Of a stretch of DNA of 7,269 nt, positions 1 through 6,204 are shown in pieces. The first letter of the stretch is position 1. Each line of letters starts with the position of its first letter. The notes beneath the pieces are model-generated. The model saw only the letters and a program-made list of their open reading frames with translations, made no database searches and was not told where the DNA came from. The position numbers and the translations under genes were made by a program. The stretch is from Bacillota bacterium. GTDB lineage: Bacteria > Bacillota > Clostridia > Lachnospirales > Lachnospiraceae. The stretch is taken from positions 1 to 7,269 of the forward strand of contig JAEZUR010000150.1 in the NCBI GenBank assembly GCA_023420935.1. The letters run 5' to 3'.

Positions 1-1149
1 GCCGTGAAATATGCTAAGAAGTATCTTCCACAAGTTCAGTATTCTCTTGAGGATGCAAGTCGATCTGAATTTGAATATATGTGGAAAACAATTGATGCAG
101 TAGTAAAAGCAGGAGCCACAATAATAAATGTACCAGATACAGTGGGATTTGCCATACCAGAACAATTTGGTCAATTAATCTATAGAATAAATGACAGGCT
201 TAAAAATCTAAATCCAGATGTATTATTAAGTGTTCATTGTCATAATGATACTGGTCTAGCTACGGCTAATACCTTAGCAGCAGTTCGTAATGGAGCGGAT
301 AAGGTGGAATGTACGATAAATGGTATTGGAGAAAGAGCAGGAAATACCTCGTTAGAAGAAGTAGTGATGGGAATAAAACTGCATGAAGAGTATTATGATG
401 GTCATACCAATATTGATACCACTCGAATCTACGAATCTTCTCGAATGGTTAGTGCTACCATGGGATTGGATGTACAAGTGAATAAAGCAATTACAGGGGA
501 GAACGCATTTGCTCATTCCTCAGGAATCCATCAAGACGGATTGTTAAAATCGAAGGATGTGTATGAAATTATGGATCCAGAAACCATTGGAGCACCGCCA
601 ATGGAGATTGTTTTAACTGCAAGGTCTGGAAAACATGCTTTTTTACATGTTACGAAAAAATTAGGATTTGAGATGAAGGAAGAAGAAGTCTCTTCGTTAT
701 ATCAGGAATTTTTAAGCATGGCAGATGCTAAGAAGGAAATCTATGATAATGATATTTTAACCTTACTAAAAAATAGTCCAATTGCAAAAAGTAGTGTAGA
801 GAAAGAACTTTGGCAGTTAGTAGAATATCAGATGACAGCAACCAGTAGTTTACCATCTGCTACAGTTAAACTGATAAGAGGAAATGAAAGTATCATTAAG
901 AGTAGTGATGGATCAGGTGTGATTGATGCATTATATAGTGCCATAATAATGGCCGTCCAATTACCGATTGAATTAATAGAATACCGTATTCACAACTTAA
1001 GCCGGGGTAAGGGTAGCCTAGGTAAAGTAACAACTCAGATTAAATATGGAGATAAGTTATATCATGGGAAAGCTATAGAAGTAGATGTGATGAAAGCTAG
1101 TGCGTTTGCATTTATTAATGCAGTGAATAAGATTATATTAGAACAGTAA
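1..1149 (+). CDS. leuA: 2-isopropylmalate synthase, C-terminal part (5' end outside window)
   Basis: Condenses acetyl-CoA with 2-ketoisovalerate in the cytosol, the first committed step of leucine synthesis. The frame is open from base 1 and about 382 codons are visible; family members usually have about 500-510, so roughly 120-130 N-terminal residues are missing and the GTG at base 4 is an internal valine. Seen in order: an EDASRSE stretch and PDTVGF of the TIM barrel; HCHND with both metal-binding histidines (codons at 235 and 241); NGIGERAGN, which holds a conserved metal-site Asn; the HSSGIHQDG segment typical of LeuA; RSGKHA; and from about base 800 the C-terminal leucine-sensing (LeuA dimer) domain, including SSDGSGVIDALYSAI and a closing ASAFAFINAVNKI. 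The usual glycine-rich turn before the last helix reads HGKAIEVDV, which is somewhat divergent. Homocitrate or citramalate synthase are less likely alternatives, because the regulatory domain looks LeuA-like. Confidence 0.86.
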   Translation, partial: AVKYAKKYLPQVQYSLEDASRSEFEYMWKTIDAVVKAGATIINVPDTVGFAIPEQFGQLIYRINDRLKNLNPDVLLSVHCHNDTGLATANTLAAVRNGADKVECTINGIGERAGNTSLEEVVMGIKLHEEYYDGHTNIDTTRIYESSRMVSATMGLDVQVNKAITGENAFAHSSGIHQDGLLKSKDVYEIMDPETIGAPPMEIVLTARSGKHAFLHVTKKLGFEMKEEEVSSLYQEFLSMADAKKEIYDNDILTLLKNSPIAKSSVEKELWQLVEYQMTATSSLPSATVKLIRGNESIIKSSDGSGVIDALYSAIIMAVQLPIELIEYRIHNLSRGKGSLGKVTTQIKYGDKLYHGKAIEVDVMKASAFAFINAVNKIILEQ

Positions 1150-1181
1150 GTATGTTAAATTATTTTACATTAAAATAAAAG

Positions 1182-1225
1182 TGGTTGATGAAAAATTAGT
1201 ACGTTATTACTATTTTCATCAACCA
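1182..1225 (-). terminator. Hairpin terminator between convergent leuA and DUF5692 gene
   Basis: A perfect 13-bp inverted repeat pairs 1182-1194 (TGGTTGATGAAAA) with 1213-1225 (TTTTCATCAACCA). The stem can extend inward through TAGTA/TACTA (1197-1201 with 1208-1212) after a 2-nt bulge. Read on the minus strand, the stem is followed by CTTTTATTTTAATG, a U-rich tail, and it lies about 20 bases past the stop codon of the minus-strand gene. On the plus strand the stem is followed by ATTCGTAATTAAAA, with no U-tract. It is therefore best called as the minus-strand terminator; it might still stop or stabilise the leuA transcript. Confidence 0.75.
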
Positions 1226-1245
1226 ATTCGTAATTAAAAAAAGAA

Positions 1246-2163
1246 TTAGCTATTCTGAGAAACAATTGCTTGATATGCAGGTAGATCAGTATGTATATCA
1301 TCTTTTAAAGGATTACGTTTATATTTTACTATTTTATAGAATTGATAGATAAATACTGCAATATTTGATCCTAATGCTAATGCGCTCACTATGAATAGTG
1401 CTGTTTCGTTATGTGAAGATTTGACTGCAAATTTTGAAGTATCAACAAATGCAGGGAAGCACATAACAAACATCATCCAGATTGCCAAGGTCTGTGCACG
1501 GTGTTGTAACCAAGCGCCTTTCTTAATGAAGAAAGCTGGGATTGTACAGGAGATCAATAATGCAGCACCAGCATAAAAGGCATGATCAGAAACACAATTG
1601 TAAACATAGGCAAAGTTCCATAGATCGTATGCGATAACCCAGAACCATAACTGATCTGGCCATAACATATCCTGTTTTTTGTCTTTCCCTATCATAATGC
1701 CAAACCATCCAGAGATTGTGATAATATTTAATATACCAGCAATCCCATTCATAATATGCCAAGGTCCAGCAACCATTGTAACGCCATCCACAAGACCATT
1801 TAAATTGGTACACTGGAAGTCTCTAATTACCGCTTCCATAATATTAATGGATAGAATAAGTGGTGGGAAAATCAATAAGAATTTGTTATTTCTACAGCTT
1901 TTGATAAAACGTAAAGCCATAAAACCTAAGCATCCTGCTAAAGCAGAATATACTTTTGCCCAGTGGAACCAAGTTCCAACACTAGAGCCTTCACCAGCAG
2001 TTTTTGGCCATACAGCAAAAGTAAGGATAATTGGTAGCACTAGAAATAATCCAAGTGAAATCCATTTACTAGCACGTGCCAATTCATTTACTAGCATAAG
2101 TCCAACCAGTACAGCAATCCACATTAGTGCGGAATACCAAGGTATAGATTCAAAAAGAAACAT
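1246..2163 (-). CDS. DUF5692 family polytopic membrane protein, function unknown
   Basis: A 305-residue, tryptophan- and aromatic-rich integral membrane protein with about nine hydrophobic segments, roughly at residues 9-26, 35-52, 71-87, 95-112, 138-158, 172-188, 196-213, 225-240 and 255-277. A short hydrophilic tail rich in charged residues follows. I recognise it as DUF5692 from the opening MFLFESIPWYSALMW and the blocks GTWFHWAKVYSALAG (63-77), AVIRDFQ (111-117), WFWVIAYDLWNFAYVYNC (173-190) and KKGAWLQHRAQTLA (214-227). There is no signal peptide beyond the first membrane helix. Polar or charged residues inside or next to helices (H67, R114, D180, N183, H194, H221, R222) could form a ligand or ion path, but that is inference; no function is established. 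The start is set by a strong GGGAGGG site (plus positions 2169-2175) 5 bases before the ATG. It appears monocistronic, with its own terminator. Confidence 0.85.
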   Translation of the reverse strand: MFLFESIPWYSALMWIAVLVGLMLVNELARASKWISLGLFLVLPIILTFAVWPKTAGEGSSVGTWFHWAKVYSALAGCLGFMALRFIKSCRNNKFLLIFPPLILSINIMEAVIRDFQCTNLNGLVDGVTMVAGPWHIMNGIAGILNIITISGWFGIMIGKDKKQDMLWPDQLWFWVIAYDLWNFAYVYNCVSDHAFYAGAALLISCTIPAFFIKKGAWLQHRAQTLAIWMMFVMCFPAFVDTSKFAVKSSHNETALFIVSALALGSNIAVFIYQFYKIVKYKRNPLKDDIHTDLPAYQAIVSQNS

Positions 2164-2202
2164 AGTAACCCTCCCATTTGGTTATATAAATTTTATGGTA
2201 TT

Positions 2203-2231
2203 ATTTTACTATAGTTTAAGTTGATTGGAAA
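2203..2231 (-). promoter_or_regulatory. Candidate promoter for the DUF5692 gene
   Basis: On the minus strand TTTCCA (plus 2226-2231) and TAAAAT (plus 2203-2208) are separated by 17 bases, giving a predicted start near 2196 and a short leader before the GGGAGGG site. The -35 matches 4 of 6 consensus bases and the -10 matches 5 of 6. A second candidate lies farther upstream: ATGACA (plus 2270-2275), 18 bases, CATAAT (plus 2246-2251). The region is AT-rich, so chance matches are likely and the choice between the two is uncertain. Confidence 0.35.
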
Positions 2232-2312
2232 TAGACAATCCTAACATTATGTATAAAATATTGTTGGAATGTCATAAGATTTTGTAAAAAATAAAAAAAT
2301 GTCGAATTGCGC

Positions 2313-2341
2313 TTGGCAGGTTACGTATGGAATAGTATAAT
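2313..2341 (+). promoter_or_regulatory. Sigma-A-type promoter for the DUF445 gene
   Basis: TTGGCA (2313-2318), a 17-base spacer and a perfect TATAAT (2336-2341). Transcription would start near 2348, followed by a GGAGGG ribosome binding site at 2358-2363 and the ATG at 2371. Only one mismatch in the -35 and the ideal spacing make this the best promoter in the window. Confidence 0.72.
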
Positions 2342-2370
2342 AGCCATAGAATTTTATGGAGGGTTAACAA

Positions 2371-3267
2371 ATGAATTATAGTATAATAGCAGGACCAGCG
2401 ATTGGAGCCGTCATTGGTTATGGTACTAATTATATTGCAGTAAAAATGTTATTTCGCCCGTTGAAACCTGTAAGAATAGGTAAGTTCACACTACCTTTTA
2501 CACCAGGAATTATACCAAAAGGCAAAGACCGTCTAGGTAAGGCGCTTGGTAAAGCGGTGGGTGGAACTTTAATAACGGAAGAAGAACTTGTTAAAACGAT
2601 GCTTTCCGAGGAAATGAAACAAAAGGTTGGTTATGAAGTAAAGGCAATCATACAGAAGAATCTAGATAATCAAAAGGAAGTCGGTGAACTTTTAAGTGAA
2701 TATCTTGGTCAAACTGAATATGAGAGTAAGAAAGAAGCCGTTAGCTCTGTAATAGCAGATAAGTTAGTGGAGAAGGCTATCAATCTTAGTGTTGGAACAA
2801 TGATAGCCAATGAAGCAGTAAAAGCTGTCAAAGAGAAAGTAAAAGGCACATTATTAGCAATGATGGTAAATGATCAGCTTCTTAGTTCCTTCATAGAACC
2901 AATCAGCACAGGAATCGATGACTACATCAAAAATAATGGCGTAGAATTATTGGAACCCCAAGTTTGTTCAGAGCTTGATCATGCAGCGAATAAAACGATC
3001 GGGGACGCAGCAACCTATCTAAACACTAGTGATCTTCCTATAGAAGAAATAGTAGTAAAGATTTATGAAAATTTCATTCATAGTCGATTACGATCCATAC
3101 TAGAACAAATAGATATAGAAAGCATGGTAGAGCGCAAGATTAACGAAATGGATGTATTAGAACTTGAGGAATTGGTTCTAAGTGTAATGAAAAAAGAACT
3201 AAATGCTGTTGTAAATCTAGGTGCCCTAATTGGATTCCTATTGGGATTATTCAATCTTTTGTTTTAG
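2371..3267 (+). CDS. DUF445 (YheB-like) membrane-anchored protein
   Basis: 298 residues. The N-terminus carries a hydrophobic segment (about 4-17) running into GYGTNYIAVKMLFRP (16-30) and LPFTPGIIPKGKDRLG (41-56), the hallmark block of DUF445 proteins. A long, mostly helical, charged middle follows (about 65-275), and the protein ends in a hydrophobic segment, VNLGALIGFLLGLFNLLF (281-298). Membrane segments at both ends with a helical body between them is the expected family plan. Bacillus YheB is longer, about 377 residues; this shorter version has both diagnostic ends, so it does not look truncated. The family has no firmly established biochemical role and none is assigned here. The start is supported by GGAGGG 7 bases upstream. 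It has its own promoter and no recognisable terminator, so read-through into the NUDIX/pyr operon is possible. Confidence 0.85.
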   Translation: MNYSIIAGPAIGAVIGYGTNYIAVKMLFRPLKPVRIGKFTLPFTPGIIPKGKDRLGKALGKAVGGTLITEEELVKTMLSEEMKQKVGYEVKAIIQKNLDNQKEVGELLSEYLGQTEYESKKEAVSSVIADKLVEKAINLSVGTMIANEAVKAVKEKVKGTLLAMMVNDQLLSSFIEPISTGIDDYIKNNGVELLEPQVCSELDHAANKTIGDAATYLNTSDLPIEEIVVKIYENFIHSRLRSILEQIDIESMVERKINEMDVLELEELVLSVMKKELNAVVNLGALIGFLLGLFNLLF

Positions 3268-3285
3268 CAGAACATGGAATAAGCA

Positions 3286-3314
3286 TTGAAGTAACCATTT
3301 TCTTATGTTATAAT
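3286..3314 (+). promoter_or_regulatory. Probable promoter of the NUDIX-pyrCFKD operon
   Basis: TTGAAG (3286-3291), a 17-base spacer and a perfect TATAAT (3309-3314). The predicted start, near 3321, falls inside the first hairpin repeat. The transcript would therefore carry a structured leader of about 164 bases before the NUDIX start codon. The last base of the -10 is also the first base of the repeat unit. The -35 matches only 4 of 6 consensus bases. It is the only good promoter seen upstream of the pyr genes, which makes it the likely operon promoter. Confidence 0.6.
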
Positions 3315-3364
3315 ACTCGCGAAGGTACTTTTCCTTGCTCGCAAGGGGAAAAGTACCTGCGGGA
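3314..3364 (+). repeat. Hairpin repeat unit A in the operon leader
   Basis: First of two related units. A perfect 11-bp stem pairs GGTACTTTTCC (3324-3334) with GGAAAAGTACC (3347-3357). It continues inward as TTG/CAA (3335-3337 with 3342-3344) around a small loop, leaving GG at 3345-3346 bulged. Outside it, CTCGC (3316-3320) can pair with GCGGG (3359-3363) across a GA bulge, allowing G-U. Blocks shared with unit B are TACTCGCGAAG, TTTTCC, GCAAGGGGAAAA and TGCGGGA, in the same order. No U-run follows, so it is not a canonical terminator. It resembles a dispersed intergenic repeat, but copies elsewhere in the genome cannot be seen from here. Confidence 0.75.
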
Positions 3365-3400
3365 CAATTGTGTAGCGTAGCGAAACAATTGTATACTCGC
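3359..3400 (+). repeat. Middle hairpin with duplicated ACAATTGT arms
   Basis: Two copies of the palindrome ACAATTGT (3364-3371 and 3385-3392) flank a 13-base loop containing a doubled GTAGC. The outer GCGGG (3359-3363) and CTCGC (3396-3400) are also complementary, so this stretch can fold as a hairpin of its own. It shares its outer arms with units A and B, so this fold excludes the outer pairing of both. The pairing is directly visible; any role is inference. Confidence 0.6.
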
Positions 3401-3449
3401 GAAGACAATTTTCCTACGTTATTGCAAGGGGAAAATCCGCTATGCGGGA
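3394..3449 (+). repeat. Hairpin repeat unit B in the operon leader
   Basis: Second unit. TACTCGCGAAG (3394-3404) is an exact copy of 3314-3324 and GCAAGGGGAAAA (3424-3435) is an exact copy of 3341-3352. A 7-bp stem pairs ATTTTCC (3408-3414) with GGAAAAT (3430-3436), and outer arms CTCGC (3396-3400) can pair with GCGGG (3444-3448). A small competing hairpin, CCGC/GCGG (3437-3440 with 3444-3447), uses the same 3' arm. The loop and the 3' half differ from unit A, where the changes keep the stem paired. The unit ends about 20 bases before the NUDIX ribosome binding site. Confidence 0.7.
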
Positions 3450-3467
3450 TACAAAAGCACTTTTTAG

Positions 3468-3474
3468 AAGGGAG
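3468..3474 (+). promoter_or_regulatory. Ribosome binding site fixing the NUDIX start
   Basis: AAGGGAG lies 10 bases before the ATG at 3485. The same frame stays open upstream to a TTG at 3335, but those codons run through the hairpin repeats, lack a ribosome binding site and add residues with no NUDIX resemblance. The ATG is therefore preferred. Confidence 0.7.
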
Positions 3475-3484
3475 TCTTACATTT

Positions 3485-3880
3485 ATGGATAAATATAAGA
3501 TTTTAGTGAAAGGCATTGTTAAGTATGAAGGTAAATATTTAATTATAGAGAAATGGTATGATGATCGTATCATCAATCCTTACCAATGGGAATTTATTGA
3601 CGGGAAAGTTAACTTTGGAGAGTCTCCAGATAAGGCTGTTATTCGTACCATTAATGAGCAGACCGGTCTTTTGGCAGAAATCGATCGGATATTATACACT
3701 TGGTCTTTTATGGTAGGTGAGGTTTGCAATATCGGAATTGCATATTCTTGTTTAACAGAAGCCGATTCTATCATTTTGTCGGAAGAATTAAATGATTTCC
3801 GATGGATTCCAAAGGAACAGATTTCTCAGTTTATTGAAAATAAAGCAGTATTAGCTGATATTGATAAGGCAGAGCTGTAG
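3485..3880 (+). CDS. Small NUDIX-domain protein with a degenerate NUDIX box
   Basis: 131 residues, the size of a single NUDIX domain. Such enzymes hydrolyse a nucleoside diphosphate linked to another group, using metals held by glutamates of the box GX5EX7REUXEEXGU. Here the box begins at G40, with E46, R54, E58, G61 and L62 in place, but the first Glu after the Arg is T55 and the last of the EE pair is Q59. WEFIDG (35-40) stands where many family members have WEFPGG. The rest fits the fold: an N-terminal strand (KILVKGIVKYEGKYLIIEKW, 5-24) and a late EELNDFRWIPKEQI (100-113). With two usual metal-site or catalytic glutamates replaced, it may have weak, altered or no hydrolase activity; substrate unknown. 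There is no DNA-binding domain, so it is not an NrtR-type regulator. It is 57 bases upstream of pyrC with no terminator between, suggesting co-transcription. Confidence 0.8.
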   Translation: MDKYKILVKGIVKYEGKYLIIEKWYDDRIINPYQWEFIDGKVNFGESPDKAVIRTINEQTGLLAEIDRILYTWSFMVGEVCNIGIAYSCLTEADSIILSEELNDFRWIPKEQISQFIENKAVLADIDKAEL

Positions 3881-3937
3881 TACTAGATAACAAGAAGAGA
3901 TGTTGATTAACTTTGGTAGATAGAAAGGAAAAAAGCG

Positions 3938-5212
3938 ATGAAAATATTAATAAAAAATGGACATGTGCTAGATCCTGCTACCGGTAAAGATGGAATATTT
4001 GATTTATTAATTGAAGAAACTCTAATTAAGAAAGTGGAGCCAATCATAACAGAAGAGTGTGATCAAGTCATTGATGCCTCTGGTAAATATGTTATGCCAG
4101 GCTTCATTGATTTGCATGTCCATCTAAGAGAACCGGGGTTTGAATATAAAGAAACAATCCTAACCGGATCAATGGCGGCAGCCAAAGGGGGATTTACCTC
4201 CATCTGTCCAATGCCGAATACCAGACCGGTCATTGATAATAAATATATGATAGAATATCTTAAGTTGAAGGCTGAAAAGGAAGCTGTGGTACACATTCTT
4301 CCTGTTGGAGCAGTTTCCAAAGATCAAATGGGAACTGAACTTGCTGATATTGAAGGTATGGTAGAAGCAGGTGCATTAGCGATTAGCGAAGATGGCAAAT
4401 CGGTTATGGATACTGCTCTTTATTATAAATCCATGAAAATTGCAGCCAAGACTGGAATAACAGTACTGGCTCATTGTGAAGATAAAAGCTTAGTTGGAAA
4501 TGGAGTTATGAATGCTGGAGCCAAGGCTGAGGAACTTGGTATGGAAGGCATCACCAATTCAGTAGAAGATGTTATCACTGCAAGAGATATCCTTATGGCA
4601 AAAGAGACCAATGCAAAATTGCATTTATGCCATTGCTCGACCAAAGACAGTGTGGCGTTAGTTAAGATGGCAAAAGAAATGGGACAACAAGTAACTGGTG
4701 AAGTGTGTCCTCATCATTTTACCTTATCAGATGCTGATATTATGAGAGATGACGCCAATTATAAAATGAATCCACCACTTCGAAGTAAAGCGGATGTGCA
4801 AGCATTAAAAGATGGGCTTAAGAATAATATTATGGATGTAATAGCCACTGACCATGCACCTCACAGCAAAGAGGGAAAAGAGAAATCTATAAAAGATGCT
4901 CCTTTTGGAATCGTTGGATTAGAAACAGCATTTGCCCTTACAGTTACAGAATTAGTTCGCCAAGGTTATTTAACACCAATGCAAATGGTAGAAAAATTAA
5001 GCTGCAATCCAGCAAATGTGATAGGAGTAGATAAAGGAAGTTTGCAGCCTGGATATATGGCAGATCTCGTAATAGCAGATATGGAAGAAGAGTACACCAT
5101 TGACAGTAGCCAATTTGTATCAAAAGGTACCAATACACCATTTGATGGAAAAAAAGTTTACGGTAGAATCGAGCAGACCTTTGTAAATGGAAAGCTTGTA
5201 TATAAATATTAG
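3938..5212 (+). CDS. pyrC: Dihydroorotase, type I
   Basis: Zinc enzyme of the amidohydrolase superfamily that interconverts N-carbamoyl-L-aspartate and dihydroorotate in pyrimidine synthesis; cytosolic. 424 residues, the usual length for the bacterial type I form. The metal and substrate motifs are complete: DLHVHLREPG (58-67), with H60, H62 and R64; PMPNTRP (91-97); D152 in SEDGKS; H179 in LAHCED; H232 in LCHCST; NPPLRS (278-283); and D305 in ATDHAPHS (303-310). The Asp at 152 and the overall spacing match type I enzymes that bridge metals with Asp rather than a carbamylated Lys. The C-terminus returns to the small beta domain (PGYMADLVIAD, then TPFDGKKVYGR). The start is supported by AAAGGA 8 bases upstream (3924-3929). 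pyrF follows after only 21 bases. Confidence 0.96.
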   Translation: MKILIKNGHVLDPATGKDGIFDLLIEETLIKKVEPIITEECDQVIDASGKYVMPGFIDLHVHLREPGFEYKETILTGSMAAAKGGFTSICPMPNTRPVIDNKYMIEYLKLKAEKEAVVHILPVGAVSKDQMGTELADIEGMVEAGALAISEDGKSVMDTALYYKSMKIAAKTGITVLAHCEDKSLVGNGVMNAGAKAEELGMEGITNSVEDVITARDILMAKETNAKLHLCHCSTKDSVALVKMAKEMGQQVTGEVCPHHFTLSDADIMRDDANYKMNPPLRSKADVQALKDGLKNNIMDVIATDHAPHSKEGKEKSIKDAPFGIVGLETAFALTVTELVRQGYLTPMQMVEKLSCNPANVIGVDKGSLQPGYMADLVIADMEEEYTIDSSQFVSKGTNTPFDGKKVYGRIEQTFVNGKLVYKY

Positions 5213-5233
5213 TAAAAAACCAGGAGGAACAAC

Positions 5234-6166
5234 ATGATTAACAAATTAGTAAAAAAAATTGAGAACCTCAGTGCCCCAATTGTGGTTGGACTAGATCCTA
5301 TGATGGACTTTGTACCAGAGCATATTACCAAAAAGGCTTTTGCAGAATATGGAGAAACACTGGAAGGCGCTGCAGAGGCAATCTGGCAGTTCAATAAAGA
5401 GATTGTTGACGCAACATATGATTTGATCCCAGCGGTGAAACCACAGATTGCTATGTATGAGCAGTTTGGAATTCCAGGTTTGCAAGCATTTCATAAAACA
5501 GTAGAGTATTGTAAACAAAAAGATCTTGTTGTAATTGGTGATATCAAGCGAGGAGATATTGGCTCCACTTCAACGGCTTATGCAGTGGGACATCTAGGTA
5601 AAGTAAAAGTAGGTTCCAATTCTTTTTACGGATTTGATGAAGACTTTGTCACCGTGAATCCTTATCTTGGATCCGACGGAGTGAATCCATTTATTGATGT
5701 TTGTAAGGAAGAAAAGAAAGGTTTATTCATCCTGGTTAAAACCTCTAATCCTTCCAGCGGAGAATTCCAAGATCAATTAGTAAATGGAAGACCGTTATAT
5801 GAATTAGTTGGAGAAAAGGTTGCCCAGTGGGGTGAAGAACACATGGGTGATGCTTATAGTTATGTTGGAGCAGTGGTTGGAGCAACTTATCCTGAGATGG
5901 GAAAAGTCCTTAGAAAATTAATGCCAAAAACGTATATACTAGTACCAGGCTATGGTGCACAAGGCGGCAAGGCAGAAGACTTAGTACATTACTTTAATGC
6001 AGATGGCTTAGGCGCTATCGTTAACTCCTCCAGAGGAATCATAGCAGCTTATAAATTAGCTGGATATGAAAAGTTTGGTGCAGAACATTTTGCAGAAGCA
6101 TCCAGACAAGCAGTAATTGATATGAAAGAAGATATTATGGGCGCATTGACAAAGAAAAATAGATAA
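5234..6166 (+). CDS. pyrF: Orotidine 5'-phosphate decarboxylase, group 2
   Basis: Decarboxylates OMP to UMP, the last step of de novo UMP synthesis. 310 residues, the long group 2 form, compared with about 240 in the Bacillus-type enzyme. The catalytic block is DIKRGDIGSTSTAYA (103-117), with the D-K-x-x-D charged network at D103, K105 and D108, as expected for group 2 (KRGDIG rather than KFxDIxN). VVGLDP (17-22) and AVKPQIAMYE (67-76) form the early barrel strands. NPYLGSDGVNPF (142-153), VGATYP (215-220), LVPGYGAQGG (236-245) and NSSRGI (264-269) supply the rest of the active site and the phosphate-binding loops. An AGGAGG site (5222-5227) lies 6 bases before the ATG. The 21-base gap from pyrC and 38-base gap to pyrK support a shared transcript. 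Confidence 0.95.
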   Translation: MINKLVKKIENLSAPIVVGLDPMMDFVPEHITKKAFAEYGETLEGAAEAIWQFNKEIVDATYDLIPAVKPQIAMYEQFGIPGLQAFHKTVEYCKQKDLVVIGDIKRGDIGSTSTAYAVGHLGKVKVGSNSFYGFDEDFVTVNPYLGSDGVNPFIDVCKEEKKGLFILVKTSNPSSGEFQDQLVNGRPLYELVGEKVAQWGEEHMGDAYSYVGAVVGATYPEMGKVLRKLMPKTYILVPGYGAQGGKAEDLVHYFNADGLGAIVNSSRGIIAAYKLAGYEKFGAEHFAEASRQAVIDMKEDIMGALTKKNR

Positions 6167-6204
6167 TTATTAGCATAGTATTGTGATAGAAAAGTGAGGT
6201 TAAC

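Noticed and set aside
4..6. GTG as the start of leuA
   Set aside because: The frame is open to base 1 and the encoded sequence begins in the middle of the conserved LeuA barrel, so the gene starts before the window.
1391..2224. Plus-strand open frames opposite the DUF5692 gene
   Set aside because: They are antisense to a clear membrane-protein gene, show no recognisable protein features and lack convincing ribosome binding sites.
3314..3449. PyrR-binding attenuator or canonical intrinsic terminator ahead of the pyr genes
   Set aside because: No CAGAGAGG-type PyrR recognition sequence is visible, and no hairpin here is directly followed by a U-run; the TTTTT at 3461-3465 is about 12 bases beyond the last stem.
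3314..3449. CRISPR array
   Set aside because: There are only two imperfect units with internal hairpins, no uniform spacers and no cas genes.
3335..3484. TTG-initiated 50-codon extension of the NUDIX protein
   Set aside because: It runs through the hairpin repeats, has no ribosome binding site, and adds sequence with no NUDIX resemblance; the ATG at 3485 has a suitable AAGGGAG upstream.
3247..3576. Minus-strand open frame across the repeat region
   Set aside because: It overlaps the DUF445 end, the repeats and the NUDIX start, and its sequence has no family resemblance.
3861..3889. Separate promoter for pyrC (TTGATA, 17 bases, TAGATA)
   Set aside because: The -10 matches the consensus at only 3 of 6 positions and lies at the end of the NUDIX gene; operon read-through is the simpler reading.
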